Position numbers and translations under genes: made by a program. From positions 1-36,930 of the forward strand of contig JAKPPB010000056.1 in assembly GCA_029547605.1 (NCBI GenBank): 36,930 nt of DNA. The letters run 5' to 3'. The notes beneath the pieces were generated by a model. The model searched no databases. It had not been told where the DNA came from and worked only from the letters and a program-made list of their open reading frames with translations. Origin of the DNA: Methanobacteriota archaeon (GTDB lineage: Archaea > Halobacteriota > Methanomicrobia > Methanomicrobiales > Methanospirillaceae). Positions 8,068-17,700 of this stretch are shown here, piece after piece; within the stretch, counting starts at the first letter, position 1; every line of letters begins with the position of its first letter.

Positions 8068-9333
8068 ATGATGAGACCGACTCTCCTTTTAATGCTGCTT
8101 GGACTGCTCGCAGGGGCAGTATTCCTTGCGGGATGCACGGCCCCCCAGACGGCGGGACCTCCCGTGACACCTGTTGCCACCGCACCCTCCGCGACTGCGC
8201 CCGATGACCTGGTGTTCCTCACCGAGGACTATCCCCCGCTCAACTATGTGGAGAACGGGACGATCAGGGGAGTCTCAGTTGACCTGCTCCGCGGGGTGCT
8301 CCGGAAGATGGGGTCATCAGTCGCCTCTGATCGGATCACGGTGCTATCGTGGTCGCAGGCCTACGAGACGGCGCTCTCCCGCAACAACACCGTCGTCTTC
8401 GCCACCGTGAGGCTTCCAGAGCGCGAGCACCTCTTCAAGTGGGCAGGTCCGCTCGGATCAGACCGGAAGGTCCTCTTCTCGATGAAGGACATTTCTCCAG
8501 TGATCACTACTCCTGCTGACCTGGACCGCTACCGGATCGGGGTGGTCAGGAACGACTCCGCACATCTCCAACTCCTGGGACTGGGGGTGAACGCGTCACG
8601 GATCATAGCATACCCCACCGTCCGCTCCCTCATCTCCGCAATGCAGGACGGGACGATCGACCTCTGGTGCTACGGAGAGACTGTCGGCAGGTACCATGCG
8701 GGGAAGGTGACCGGCGATCCCAATATGTTTTCAGTCGTCTACGCGCTCGAATACCAGGACCACTATTACGCCTTCAACAGGAACACTCCTGACGAGTTCG
8801 TCGCCGCGTTCCAGGCGGCCCTCGACAGCCTCAGGTACGAGCCGGACGAGACCGGGATCACCGAGTACCAGCGGATCATGCACCGGTACTTCGGCGTCTC
8901 CTGTACTGCAGAGCCCCCCGTGTCGCGGGAACTGGTGGTATCGCTCGTGGACTATACCGCGGACGCGCTGATGCAGGACGCTCCCGGGACCATCGCACGG
9001 GTCAACGCCGGCGAACACCCGTTCTGGGACCGCGAAAACCGGGCCCTCTATGTCTTTGTATACGACACGAACGTGACCATCGTCGCGGAGGCCGATAACC
9101 CCCGCCTGATCGGGGTGAACATGAAGGGGAAGACCGATGTCGCCGGCACCCCGTTCAGGGAGCAGATTGTAGAAAGGGCCCTCACCGAGGGGACCGGGTG
9201 GGTGGACTACATCTGGATGATCCCTGACCGTAACGGCATCTATTACAAGTCGGCGTACTTCCGGCTGGTCAAAGGGAGCGATTCCCAATCCTACATTGTG
9301 GCAAGCGGGATGTATATCCCCTGTGATGCGTGA
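8068..9333 (+). CDS. Lipoprotein with SBP_bac_3 and Cache-like domains
   Basis: A 421-residue exported lipoprotein. A signal peptide ends in the lipobox LAGC (C23), followed by a T/P/A-rich tether. Residues of about 48-275 look like a family-3 solute-binding domain (DDLVFLTEDYPPLNYVENG, then GVSVDLLRGVLRKMG). Residues of about 285-420 resemble a Cache sensor domain: a helix with LVDYTADALMQ, then YVFVYDTNVTIVAEADNP and GWVDYIWMIP. Such a pair normally forms the outer part of a sensor kinase or chemoreceptor, but no membrane helix or signalling domain follows. Two adjacent ATGs (8068, 8071) follow an AGGG. A TATA-like ATGCATAAG sits near 8028. It may capture a small ligand at the cell surface for a separate partner. 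Confidence 0.8.
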   Translation: MMRPTLLLMLLGLLAGAVFLAGCTAPQTAGPPVTPVATAPSATAPDDLVFLTEDYPPLNYVENGTIRGVSVDLLRGVLRKMGSSVASDRITVLSWSQAYETALSRNNTVVFATVRLPEREHLFKWAGPLGSDRKVLFSMKDISPVITTPADLDRYRIGVVRNDSAHLQLLGLGVNASRIIAYPTVRSLISAMQDGTIDLWCYGETVGRYHAGKVTGDPNMFSVVYALEYQDHYYAFNRNTPDEFVAAFQAALDSLRYEPDETGITEYQRIMHRYFGVSCTAEPPVSRELVVSLVDYTADALMQDAPGTIARVNAGEHPFWDRENRALYVFVYDTNVTIVAEADNPRLIGVNMKGKTDVAGTPFREQIVERALTEGTGWVDYIWMIPDRNGIYYKSAYFRLVKGSDSQSYIVASGMYIPCDA

Positions 9334-9334
9334 A

Positions 9335-9353
9335 GGGAAAGGTCCCCTTTTTT
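9335..9353 (+). terminator. Weak stem and T6 run after the SBP/Cache gene
   Basis: An interrupted stem (AAGG with CCTT, flanked by GGGAAA and TTTCCC) and a run of six T follow the stop of the lipoprotein gene within 20 bases. It fits a simple archaeal terminator. Confidence 0.35.
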
Positions 9354-9458
9354 CCCGGTTGGATTCATGCGTCCGGGATAGGAGCGGTGGACCCGGGAAG
9401 CGTTACCATGATGCACTCACGCCGCACAGAATGATTCGCATATACAATGGAGGAAAAG

Positions 9459-10019
9459 ATGGAAAAGATCAGGCTTGGCCCGATGCCGTATATGAGTGTC
9501 ATGCCCACGGTGCTCGTGGGTGCAAATGTAATGGGAAAGCCCAACTACATGACCGCTGCCTGGGCGACTGTCGCGTGCATGGCGCCGCCGATGGTCTGCG
9601 TCGCGATCAACAAGGGGAGGTATACCTGGAAGGGGATTGAGGAGAACAGGACCTTCTCGCTGAACGTTCCCTCCGTATCCCAGGTAGTCGAGACTGACCA
9701 CTGCGGGCTCGTCTCCGGTGCCCGGGAGGACAAGTCAGAGGTGTTCCGATCCGTGTACGGGGTGCTCGGGACCGCCCCGATGGCCGCTGAGTGCCCGGTC
9801 AACATCGAGTGCGAACTGTTCGAGTCCCTGGACTGCGGGAGCCACATGCTGGTCGTCGGGAAGGTCGCCGAGGTCCATGCTGCGAAGTCCTGCGTGACCG
9901 ACGGGACACCGGACATCCGGAAGATCGACCCGATCATCTACGCGCAGCACAACTACTATCGCGTGGGGGACGATGCAGGAGAGGCATTTTCAGCCGGGAA
10001 GAAGTACAGGAAGAGGTGA
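9459..10019 (+). CDS. Flavin reductase-like FMN-binding protein
   Basis: A 186-residue soluble protein of the flavin reductase-like (split-barrel FMN-binding) family. It contains the typical opening segment VLVGANVMGKPNYMTAAW, then APPMVCVAI, the T-F-S-L-N-V-P strand (NRTFSLNVP), and HCGLVSGAREDKSEVF. Methanogen members of this family bind FMN and have been proposed as flavin reductases or redox carriers, but the physiological partner is not known. An ATG at 9447 opens the frame, but the GGAGG inside it lies five bases before a second ATG at 9459, which is the better start. The gene stands alone between two exported proteins. Confidence 0.85.
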   Translation: MEKIRLGPMPYMSVMPTVLVGANVMGKPNYMTAAWATVACMAPPMVCVAINKGRYTWKGIEENRTFSLNVPSVSQVVETDHCGLVSGAREDKSEVFRSVYGVLGTAPMAAECPVNIECELFESLDCGSHMLVVGKVAEVHAAKSCVTDGTPDIRKIDPIIYAQHNYYRVGDDAGEAFSAGKKYRKR

Positions 10020-10297
10020 TACGCGGTCCAGAAACTGCAATGATGACCCGCAACTGCCTCGAAAGGTTCCGGGGAATTCTTTTCAGGGATGGAAAGTCAA
10101 GGAGCAGCAGATTACCGACCATTTGTGAGGGGTGTTCCCCAAAGACCACAGGGAAGCGCGGGCAGGCGGGGGGAGTGCGGTGGGCCGATCTGCGCGTGAA
10201 GTATAGAGATCCCCTTGGCATTCTCCATGCTCTTTCATGAAACCATTCCTGACGACCTCTCGGATGCGGGATCCTTGTGTCCATGAAAGGTGGGTGA

Positions 10298-10349
10298 CAG
10301 TACCGCTCACGCAATGCCGGTACTGGATGAGGCCGGTGACCAGTATTGC
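10298..10349 (+). repeat. Overlapping, mutually exclusive stem-loops
   Basis: CAGTACCG (10298-10305) pairs perfectly with CGGTACTG (10318-10325) around a 12-base loop. TACTGG (10321-10326), which overlaps the second arm, can instead pair with CCAGTA (10340-10345); GCAA (10311-10314) and TTGC (10346-10349) could extend that stem across a six-base bulge. Such competing stems are seen in RNA switches, but no known class fits and no promoter was identified. Confidence 0.3.
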
Positions 10350-10555
10350 GGTTCTATCCATGGAAAGGACACGCTCCCTGCAGGGTGAGGACTCTCATCA
10401 TGGAGATGTGAAGTGTTTCCGCGAGGAGAAAGGGACATTCAGGAGGGGGAGATCCCTCGTGATACTCAACGAGGATCCCGGGATTGGGGGGGTCACAGCA
10501 GGGGCAAAGAGAGTATTCTCATGAAAAAAAACGAACTTTCCTGCATGCACATTCC

Positions 10556-10562
10556 TTATAAG
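10556..10562 (+). promoter_or_regulatory. TATA-like box of the secreted T/P-linker protein gene
   Basis: TTATAAG lies about 50 bases before the preferred ATG (10606). A transcription start about 25 bases downstream would leave a short leader that carries the AGGGG ribosome binding site. Confidence 0.4.
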
Positions 10563-10605
10563 CAGACAGGACCATGTGAGTGTAAGGACCCAGGGGAAAT
10601 ATCGG

Positions 10606-11835
10606 ATGCGCTCATTGACCCGTTCCTGCTTTGCCTGCACCCTGTGTGCCATTCTCCTCTTTGTACAGGGCGTGTCTGCGGCATCAGTCTCCCTTTCCCC
10701 CCCCGACCGGGTAATGGTGGGAGACCAGGTCACCATATCGATCGCTGATCTCCCGGACTCCTGCACGTTCGTGCTGCGGATTGAGGGCACCTTTGCAACG
10801 GCACCCGGGAGCGTGTTCTCCTTCGAGGCAAGGAATTTTCTCCTTCCTTTCACCCTGAACAACGGGTCCATCTCTTCAACACTATGGAATACCGGGACGA
10901 ACGTCATGACGATCAGGAGAGGTGACACCGAGGTGAGGAGAGTGGGGCTCTCGGAGGACGGGGTATTCTCTACTGCCACTTCAGGCACCATACCGTCAGG
11001 GACCTACGATCTCATCGCACTCGGGGGCACGGCAGCACCGGGAGCCACGACGATCTTGACTTCACTCTCCCTCGAGGGGACCAAGTCCGGGCCGGATGAC
11101 TCCGCGATCACGTTCTTCATCGGTGGCGTGAATGAGGGGAGCGTCACGATCACGGTTTTTGTAGACGGGGAGACCGCACTCTCGCGCACCATCCCAATCG
11201 GAGACCCGGGCACTCCCACTCCCACTCCCACCAACCCGCTACCGACAGCGACCACTCCGACTCCCGCACCGGCCACACCCACTCCTACGACTCCGACGCC
11301 TACGCCTCCACCACCTGGCGGCACCATCCCACTCAGGGCAGGCTGGAACTTTGTGTCGGTGCCTAGGACACTTGCCGAAGGGCAGGACATGGTCGAGGTG
11401 GTCTTTGCAGGGGTCGATACCGGTGGCCGATCCCTCTTTACGTACGACGGGCAGAACCAGGTGTGGAGGCAGTTGCGGCATGGGGATACCGTGCGCCTGC
11501 TCGACGGGATATGGATTTACTCGTCGGATGCGAGAAGTGTGCCTCTTGTCTATGCCTCAGAGGGGGTGGGGGGTGCGATGACCAAGCAGCTCTATACTGG
11601 CTGGAACACCATCGGGGTCTCCTCCACGGCAGCCCTGAAGGCCAGGGACGCCCTCGTGTCAGTCCAGGACACCTGGTTCCAGGTCTTTGGATACGATTCC
11701 AGCCTCCAGAAGTACGAGACATCGATTGTCAGGAACGGCCCTGGCACCCACAGTGACACCCGCCCTCTTTTTCCCTTCAGGGGATACTGGGTGAAGATGA
11801 ACGGGAACGGCACGCTGGTTGCAACCGGGGACTAA
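10606..11835 (+). CDS. Secreted protein with T/P-rich linker and GWN-type C-terminal domain
   Basis: A 409-residue exported protein. A signal peptide (about residues 1-26, ending VQGVSAAS) precedes an all-beta N-terminal region (about 27-205) that starts SVSLSPPDRVMVGDQVTIS, an Ig-like opening. A linker of some 35 residues is made of TPTP and APATP repeats. The C-terminal 160 residues carry two similar halves starting RAGWNFVSVP and YTGWNTIGVS, a repeat pattern found in many exported archaeal and bacterial proteins of unknown function. No membrane anchor is present, so it is probably released or held by the surface layer. The ATG at 10606 follows AGGGG by nine bases; a GTG at 10576 is less likely. 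The DNA of the linker is a low-complexity C/A/T repeat and may vary in length. Confidence 0.8.
   Translation: MRSLTRSCFACTLCAILLFVQGVSAASVSLSPPDRVMVGDQVTISIADLPDSCTFVLRIEGTFATAPGSVFSFEARNFLLPFTLNNGSISSTLWNTGTNVMTIRRGDTEVRRVGLSEDGVFSTATSGTIPSGTYDLIALGGTAAPGATTILTSLSLEGTKSGPDDSAITFFIGGVNEGSVTITVFVDGETALSRTIPIGDPGTPTPTPTNPLPTATTPTPAPATPTPTTPTPTPPPPGGTIPLRAGWNFVSVPRTLAEGQDMVEVVFAGVDTGGRSLFTYDGQNQVWRQLRHGDTVRLLDGIWIYSSDARSVPLVYASEGVGGAMTKQLYTGWNTIGVSSTAALKARDALVSVQDTWFQVFGYDSSLQKYETSIVRNGPGTHSDTRPLFPFRGYWVKMNGNGTLVATGD
11214..11318 (+). repeat. Low-complexity T/P-coding repeat
   Basis: Tandem ACTCCC-like hexanucleotides encode the Thr-Pro linker of the secreted protein. Repeats of this kind can slip during replication and change linker length. 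Confidence 0.6.
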
Positions 11836-12093
11836 AAGAGGCCAGCAGGAGAATCTGGAAAAGGGGGGATGCTTCGAATTTCATCGTGACTGCGTCCGGT
11901 CATGATCCATCGCAGCTGGAAGTATAAGGGAAAACAGAGTGTCTCCGGGGGTGCATTCCATTCAAAAATGACAGGAGGGCCCCTCTTCTTCGAAGGATGA
12001 CTCCCTCATCCAACGGAGAACAGGGCAGACTCCATGGTTCCCCCTCCCGTCCATGTGGGTCCCGTGCTTTCCAGAAAAGTCACACTTTCGATG

Positions 12094-14331
12094 TTATGAA
12101 GGATACCGGAAACCTCCTTTCGGCACCGTGATCTCAAACCGAGCCCCTTCTCCCATCCTGCCGTTCTCGGCGATTGTCATGCCGGTGATATCAAGGATCT
12201 CACGTACGAAAAAGAGCCCCAGGCCAGTGTGCCTGCCGTATCCGCGTTCGAATATCTTCTCTTTCTCGTTGTCGGGAATTCCGATGCCGTTGTCTTCGTA
12301 GATGATAACGAGCCCGTCTTCGGCCCTGCGAGTGAATATTCTGATCCTGGTCACCTTTCCGCCGAACCGAAGGGTATTCTCAGTCAGGTTGTAAAAGACC
12401 CTCTCAAGCATGGCATCGGCATAGATTTCAATGTCCCCTGTCTCGTCTCTCAGGTGGACATTCCCAAGATCGCATTCTTTTACCGCACGGACAATCACAT
12501 CATGCAGACGCTGCCACCGGGGTGCTTCGATTCCCAGCTTTTCATATTCGCGGGTGAACTCGATCTGCCTGGTGATCGCATCGATGATGGCAGCCTCCTT
12601 TTGAAGCAGTGCAAGCCCCTCTTCCCTCTGCTCAAGGCGACTGAGGAGGTCGTGATACCCCTGGAGCATGGTGATTTTATTGAGGATGTCATGGCGGGTG
12701 ATCGAAGAGAGGATGGCAAGTTTCTTTCCTGCTTCAGAAAGGGCTGTTTCAGCACGTATCTGTTCTGTGATGTCCTCCAGTATCCCATCGAAGTATTCAA
12801 CGGTTCCACCCTCCCCGATGACAGCTACGGCTGAGATCCGCCCCCAGAACAGCTCGCCATTCTTCTTTTTGAGATGGATGACAACATTGGAGAGGCGCCC
12901 ATCCTGCAGAAGACGGTTGGAGATATGGATCCTCTCTCCAGGATCAGCATACATATCAGATACGGGGACATTCATGAATTCCTCGAAGGAGTCATAGCCG
13001 TGCATCTCTGCCAGGATGGGGTTTGCCATGATCCGCCGCCCGGTTGGTCCTGGCGTGTTCCTGAAGATGCCGACGGGCAGGTTATGCATGAAGTTATTGA
13101 GCTGCTGCTCTCTTGCCTTCAAGGCATTCTCCATGTGCCTCCGGTCAGTGATGTCACTCAGAAAATTCAGCGTCGCAAGATCTCCTTCCCACATGATGAG
13201 GACAGGCCGGATTTCCACCCACCGGATGGATCCCATCTTAGTCTTAATCCTGAACTCGTAGACACTGGGGACATCCTCTTCCCTGATTCTTTTCAGGTAA
13301 CGTGAGAGGATCATATCCCGGTCTTCTTCATGGACAAACTCGGCAAACGGGTGCGAGAGAAGCTCTGATGACGAGTACCCGGAGATATCCGACATCTTGG
13401 GGTTGACAAATTTCAGGTAATCCCCCTGCGCAACAAAGATGCCCTCGTTTGCGTGTTCTACGAGGGTGCGATATTTCTCTTCGCTCTGCCAGGCCTGTTC
13501 AAGGGCCTTTTGCGTCTCCTCGCAGGCCACCCGCAGTTCATCTTCTTTTGTCCGTAATGATGTAATGTCCTGAAGAGTCTCGACTGCCCCGATGATATTG
13601 CCGTTGGTATCGTGAAGAGGCGCAGCAGTGAAAAAGAGCCAGGTCCCCCCCTTAATCCCAGGGAAGAGATCGGTTGCCTGGTAAGCACCTTTCATGATGG
13701 CGGATTCCTGGTATTTTCCCGCATACCAATGGATAATTGCGTCCTGGTCGTTCTCGACAATCAGGTCGGCAAGGCATGGGCGTTTGTGGTCATAGAACGC
13801 CTTCCAGTGGTCCATCGTGCCGACAATATCCTCTGCCATGATGCCGGAGTATTCCTCGAGGGCACGGTTCCAGAAGATCACCTTGTGGTCTCTGTCGATG
13901 ACGAATTTTGGAATAGGTGAACCCTGGATAATCTCGAGCATCAGGTTCCTTGAGACCCTCTCCTGGATGGCACGCTTGATCTTATGTACCAGTTCTGTGA
14001 ACTGCGCTTTCGGATCCCCGCCTTTCTGGAGGTAAAAATCCGCACCGTTATTGAGCGCCTCGATCACGACCTCCTCCCTGCCCTTACCGGTGAAGATGAT
14101 GAACGGCGTCTCGTCACCACGTGAACGGAGTGTCTGGAGGAAGGCGATGCCGTCCATTCCCGGCATCTGGTAATCAGAAACGATGGCATCGAAGGGCGTG
14201 ATTGCCAGTCTCTCGAGTGCTTCATGAGCAGAATTGGCTGTTGATACCTGGAACTCGCGTGTGCGTTCAATGTAGAGTTTCGTAACCTCAAGGAGGGGAG
14301 GTTCGTCATCAACATACAAGACGGAATACAT
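12094..14331 (-). CDS. Hybrid sensor histidine kinase REC-PAS-PAS-PAS-HATPase
   Basis: A 745-residue cytoplasmic protein with no membrane segment. Residues 1-120 are a receiver domain (D8/D9, phospho-acceptor D53 in IVSDYQMPGMDG, T81, K103). Three PAS domains follow at about 130-260, 285-400 and 405-525. The dimerisation/phospho-acceptor helix has H547 in SITRHDILNK, the form common in methanogen kinases. The catalytic domain (about 605-740) shows the N box (N648, YNLTENTLRFGG), G1 (EDNGIGIP) and G2 (GRHTGLGLFF). The frame opens at 14400, but MYSVLYVDDE at 14331 is the natural receiver start. A receiver at the N-terminus implies that it takes a phosphate from, or is tuned by, another kinase. 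The signals are probably redox or small ligands sensed by the PAS domains. No output regulator is adjacent. Confidence 0.9.
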   Translation of the reverse strand: MYSVLYVDDEPPLLEVTKLYIERTREFQVSTANSAHEALERLAITPFDAIVSDYQMPGMDGIAFLQTLRSRGDETPFIIFTGKGREEVVIEALNNGADFYLQKGGDPKAQFTELVHKIKRAIQERVSRNLMLEIIQGSPIPKFVIDRDHKVIFWNRALEEYSGIMAEDIVGTMDHWKAFYDHKRPCLADLIVENDQDAIIHWYAGKYQESAIMKGAYQATDLFPGIKGGTWLFFTAAPLHDTNGNIIGAVETLQDITSLRTKEDELRVACEETQKALEQAWQSEEKYRTLVEHANEGIFVAQGDYLKFVNPKMSDISGYSSSELLSHPFAEFVHEEDRDMILSRYLKRIREEDVPSVYEFRIKTKMGSIRWVEIRPVLIMWEGDLATLNFLSDITDRRHMENALKAREQQLNNFMHNLPVGIFRNTPGPTGRRIMANPILAEMHGYDSFEEFMNVPVSDMYADPGERIHISNRLLQDGRLSNVVIHLKKKNGELFWGRISAVAVIGEGGTVEYFDGILEDITEQIRAETALSEAGKKLAILSSITRHDILNKITMLQGYHDLLSRLEQREEGLALLQKEAAIIDAITRQIEFTREYEKLGIEAPRWQRLHDVIVRAVKECDLGNVHLRDETGDIEIYADAMLERVFYNLTENTLRFGGKVTRIRIFTRRAEDGLVIIYEDNGIGIPDNEKEKIFERGYGRHTGLGLFFVREILDITGMTIAENGRMGEGARFEITVPKGGFRYPS

Positions 14332-14419
14332 CGTGAGTCCCGAATGAGCCTTATCAATTGGGAATGTGAATCGGGTAATTAATAGTATTGGCCCGGACAC
14401 CCGGGATTCTGTTCAGCTG

Positions 14420-14653
14420 TCATTCCTCCTGCACCACTTCTATCCGGACTTTCTCGCCGGGAGAAATGCCGGTGACTGCGATCGACACCGGGTCGCCTGA
14501 GAGGACGACTCCAGGGGTGACCGAGAGTGCGGGAGTCTGCGGGGTGGCGATGCATCCTGTAGCAACGAGAAAGACCATGAGTATGAGCGGGGGCGCCGCG
14601 GAGGGCAGCACGGGAAAGGAGAAGCATGATGGCATATTCTCGTAGAATTTCAT
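14420..14653 (-). CDS. Small putative lipoprotein, possibly truncated
   Basis: A 77-residue protein from ATG 14653: a hydrophobic signal segment (PPLILMVFLVATGC) ending in a lipobox with C34-like cysteine, then TPALSVTPGVVLSGDPVSI and a final GISPGEKVRIEVVQEE. The mature part is only some 40 residues and resembles the first strands of an Ig-like domain that then stops. It may be a genuine small lipoprotein or the 5' end of a larger broken gene. It lies just upstream of the sensor kinase on the same strand (89 bases between stop and kinase start). No clear ribosome binding site is seen. Confidence 0.45.
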   Translation of the reverse strand: MKFYENMPSCFSFPVLPSAAPPLILMVFLVATGCIATPQTPALSVTPGVVLSGDPVSIAVTGISPGEKVRIEVVQEE

Positions 14654-14716
14654 TGGAGACCATAAACCGAGCGGATGCGTGATCGACAATCGCTTCTGTT
14701 ACAGAATGTGGAAATG

Positions 14717-14724
14717 CATAAATA
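14717..14724 (+). promoter_or_regulatory. TATA-like box of the giant PQQ/PKD gene
   Basis: CATAAATA, preceded by a purine-rich GAAATG that could serve as BRE, lies about 50 bases before the GTG start at 14771. A start of transcription near 14745 leaves a short leader that carries the AGGAAGGTGG ribosome binding site. Confidence 0.45.
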
Positions 14725-14770
14725 GTGTCCGAATAGTTTTTTTATTTATCATAACCAGGAAGGTGGAATC

Positions 14771-17700
14771 GTGAAGCCGTATTTGATTTTTACCATTTTT
14801 CTCTTGCTGATTTTAAGTTCTTCCGCACAGGTATCCGCAGAAGGGCTGGCCTGGAAATTCAGGTCCGATCTCTCTAATGCCGGAGTCTATGACGACGGAG
14901 GGACAAGGCCTGAGGGCGGGCTGCGCTGGAGATTTCCGACCGGGGATGACGTGGCTTCCAGCCCGGCGGTCGTTGACGGGGTTGTGTATATCGGCGGACA
15001 CGCGTTCGACGCACAGACCGGGGAACGCCTCTGGTGGTTCAGGGAGGATTATATCGACCAATCCAGCCCCGCAGTTGTGGACGGTATCGTCTACTTCGGC
15101 AGCTATGATGGCAAACTCTTTGCAGTCGATGCAGAGACTGGGACAGCCATCTGGAACTTTACCACGGGAGCGGGTATCCACTCCAGCCCGGCGGTGGCAG
15201 ATGGGATTGTCTACTTCGGCAGCCAGGATCACAATGTATACGCGCTTGATGCCACGAGCGGGGAACTGGTCTGGAACTATACGACTGGGTCGTCTGTATT
15301 CTCCAGCCCCGCGGTCGCAAATGGGACCGTCTATATCGGGAGTTGTGACAAGAATGTCTATGCACTTGATGCGCAATCCGGTGAACTGGTCTGGAGTTAT
15401 ACCACGGGTGGAATGGTCTATTCCAGTCCCGCCGTCGTTGACGGGTATGTCTATATCGGGAGCTTTGATGGCCTCCTCTACGTCATCGATGCGGACACGG
15501 GAGATCTCTCCTGGACTTATGATGCAGGAGGAGCAATTTACTCGAGTCCCGCAGTAGCAGACGGGATCGTCTATTTTGGCTGCAGGAACGGGTTCCTGTA
15601 CGCACTCAATACCGGAATACCGGGTTACCGGTGGAGCTATCACGCGGGTGATCGTGTTGATTCCAGCCCGGCGGTGGCAAACGGGGTCGTATATTTCACA
15701 AGCATTGATTATTCCGGAAAAAGCGGTCTCTACGCACTCGGTGCGGCAACCGGTGAGCGTCTGTGGAAGTTCAATATCACGTCTGGAACGCGGTCGAGCC
15801 CTGCTGTTTCCGACGGAACAGTGTATTTTGGTAGTGCCGACATGGGCAGTGTCTTTGCGATCGGCGCATCTCCCGAGACCGCCACGCCATACGACGATTT
15901 CAATGACAACGTGTGCAATACCACTCTATGGGATATCATCGAATACGGCGGCCCGTATGTCAATGAGACGAACCAGCGGCTGGAAATTACCATACCCGCC
16001 GATTCATCCGGCGACACCTTTTATGCAGGGTATGTGAGCACGCACGCCCTCCGGGGTGATTTTGATATCCAGGTCGATTACCACCTCCTCGCATGGCCGG
16101 AGAACAACGGCGTGAGGATGGGCCTCTGGATCGAAAAGGCCCCTTATACCTACACCGTCGAGCGTGCAAGTTACGGAACCTCGGATGGTTTTACCGCAGG
16201 GGATCACCATACGACGAATTTCGAGGACTCGATCCTCATCTCCCCGACAGGCGATACCGAAGGGAAACTGCGGCTGGTACGGACAGGGTCCCTCTTTGAG
16301 GGGTATTTCTTCAACGAGACTTCCGGGGACTGGGTCCTTTCGCAGCGCTTCCAGGGCGGATCCAGTTCTGCCGGGGAAGTCACGTTCATGCTGAAGGCAT
16401 GGAGCCATGACTACGCGTTCTCGGACGACCTGGTAGTCGTTGCCTTTGATAATTTCGTGATCAACAAGGGGACAGTCGTCGTCCCGGGTGTTACTCCTCC
16501 GGCTGGAGTCACCGGTCTTGCGAACGTGACCTTCCAGCCAAACCTCATCCACTGGACCTGGAATGACCCGGGCGACCCGGACTTCGACCACGTCATGGTC
16601 TTCCTTGACGGGGTGTTCCAGAAGAACGTGACAAAAGGGGTGCAGGCCTGGACTGCAAAGGCCCTTCTCCCGTCGACTGCGTACACCATCGGGACACGGA
16701 CTGTCGGCGAGAGGGGCGCGATCAACGGGACCTGGGTGAACCACACCGCCACGACGGGCAGTCTCCTGGTCACGCACCTCGACCCTCCGGATGTCTTGGC
16801 GGGGGGGCCTGAGTTTACCCTCGATGTCCTTGGATCAGGGTTTGGAGCGGCCTCCCGTGTCCTCTGGAATGACGTTGAGCAGGAGACTCAGTTCCATGAC
16901 TCAGGCCGCCTCTCGATCAATGTGTCGGCAGATATGATCATCCGGCCGGCTGCCGTGAACATTTCAGTGCATGACCACACGACGGGCGAAGTCTCCAACC
17001 CGGTGATGTTCCGCGTGAGGGACCAGTCCTCAGGAGCCCGGGCCTGGAAGTTCCGCTCCGACTCCGCAAACTCTGGAACATACGATAACGGCGGGATGAG
17101 ACCAGGAAACGAACTGCTCTGGAAGTATATGACAGAGAGCTATTACGGGTCCACCCCGGCGGTGGTGGATGCCGTTGTCTATGTATGCGGGATCTACGAT
17201 ATCAATGCCATCGACGCCATTACGGGAACTCTCCTGTGGAACTCACCTGAAGGAGGGGGATGGTCAAGTCCTGCCATTGTCGACAATATCGTCTATGTGG
17301 GAAGCAACGATTATAATATCTCTGCCCTAGACGCCTCAACCGGAGGTGTGATCTGGAAATACCGGACAGGGTCAATCGTATACTCGAGCCCTTCGGTTGC
17401 CGATGGCATCGTGTATGCCGGGAGCCGGGATGGGAACCTCTATGCACTCGATGCGGCCACTGGCACCCTCCTCTGGAATTATCCTACCGGCGACCAGGTG
17501 AGATCGAGCCCTGCCGTGGCAGATGGAATTGTGTACTTTGCGAGCACTGACTGTAACCTCTATGCGCTCGATGCGCGGACGGGAGCACTCATCTGGAAGT
17601 ACACGACCGCTGGTGAACTGTATTCGACGCCCGCAGTCGCAGACGGTGTCGTCTATATCCCGGGAACTGACGACACACTCTACGCACTAGATGCCTCAAC

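Larger units (their letters stand above)
10020..10605. other. Long intergenic region with several stem-loops
   Basis: No protein-coding gene is supported in 586 bases. It contains short hairpins at 10129-10140 (GGGG/CCCC), 10298-10325 (8-base stem), an alternative hairpin at 10321-10345, and 10455-10474 (CCTCGT/ACGAGG). A TATA-like box for the next gene is at 10556-10562. The spacing of stems hints at a structured RNA, but no known RNA family is recognised. Confidence 0.4.
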
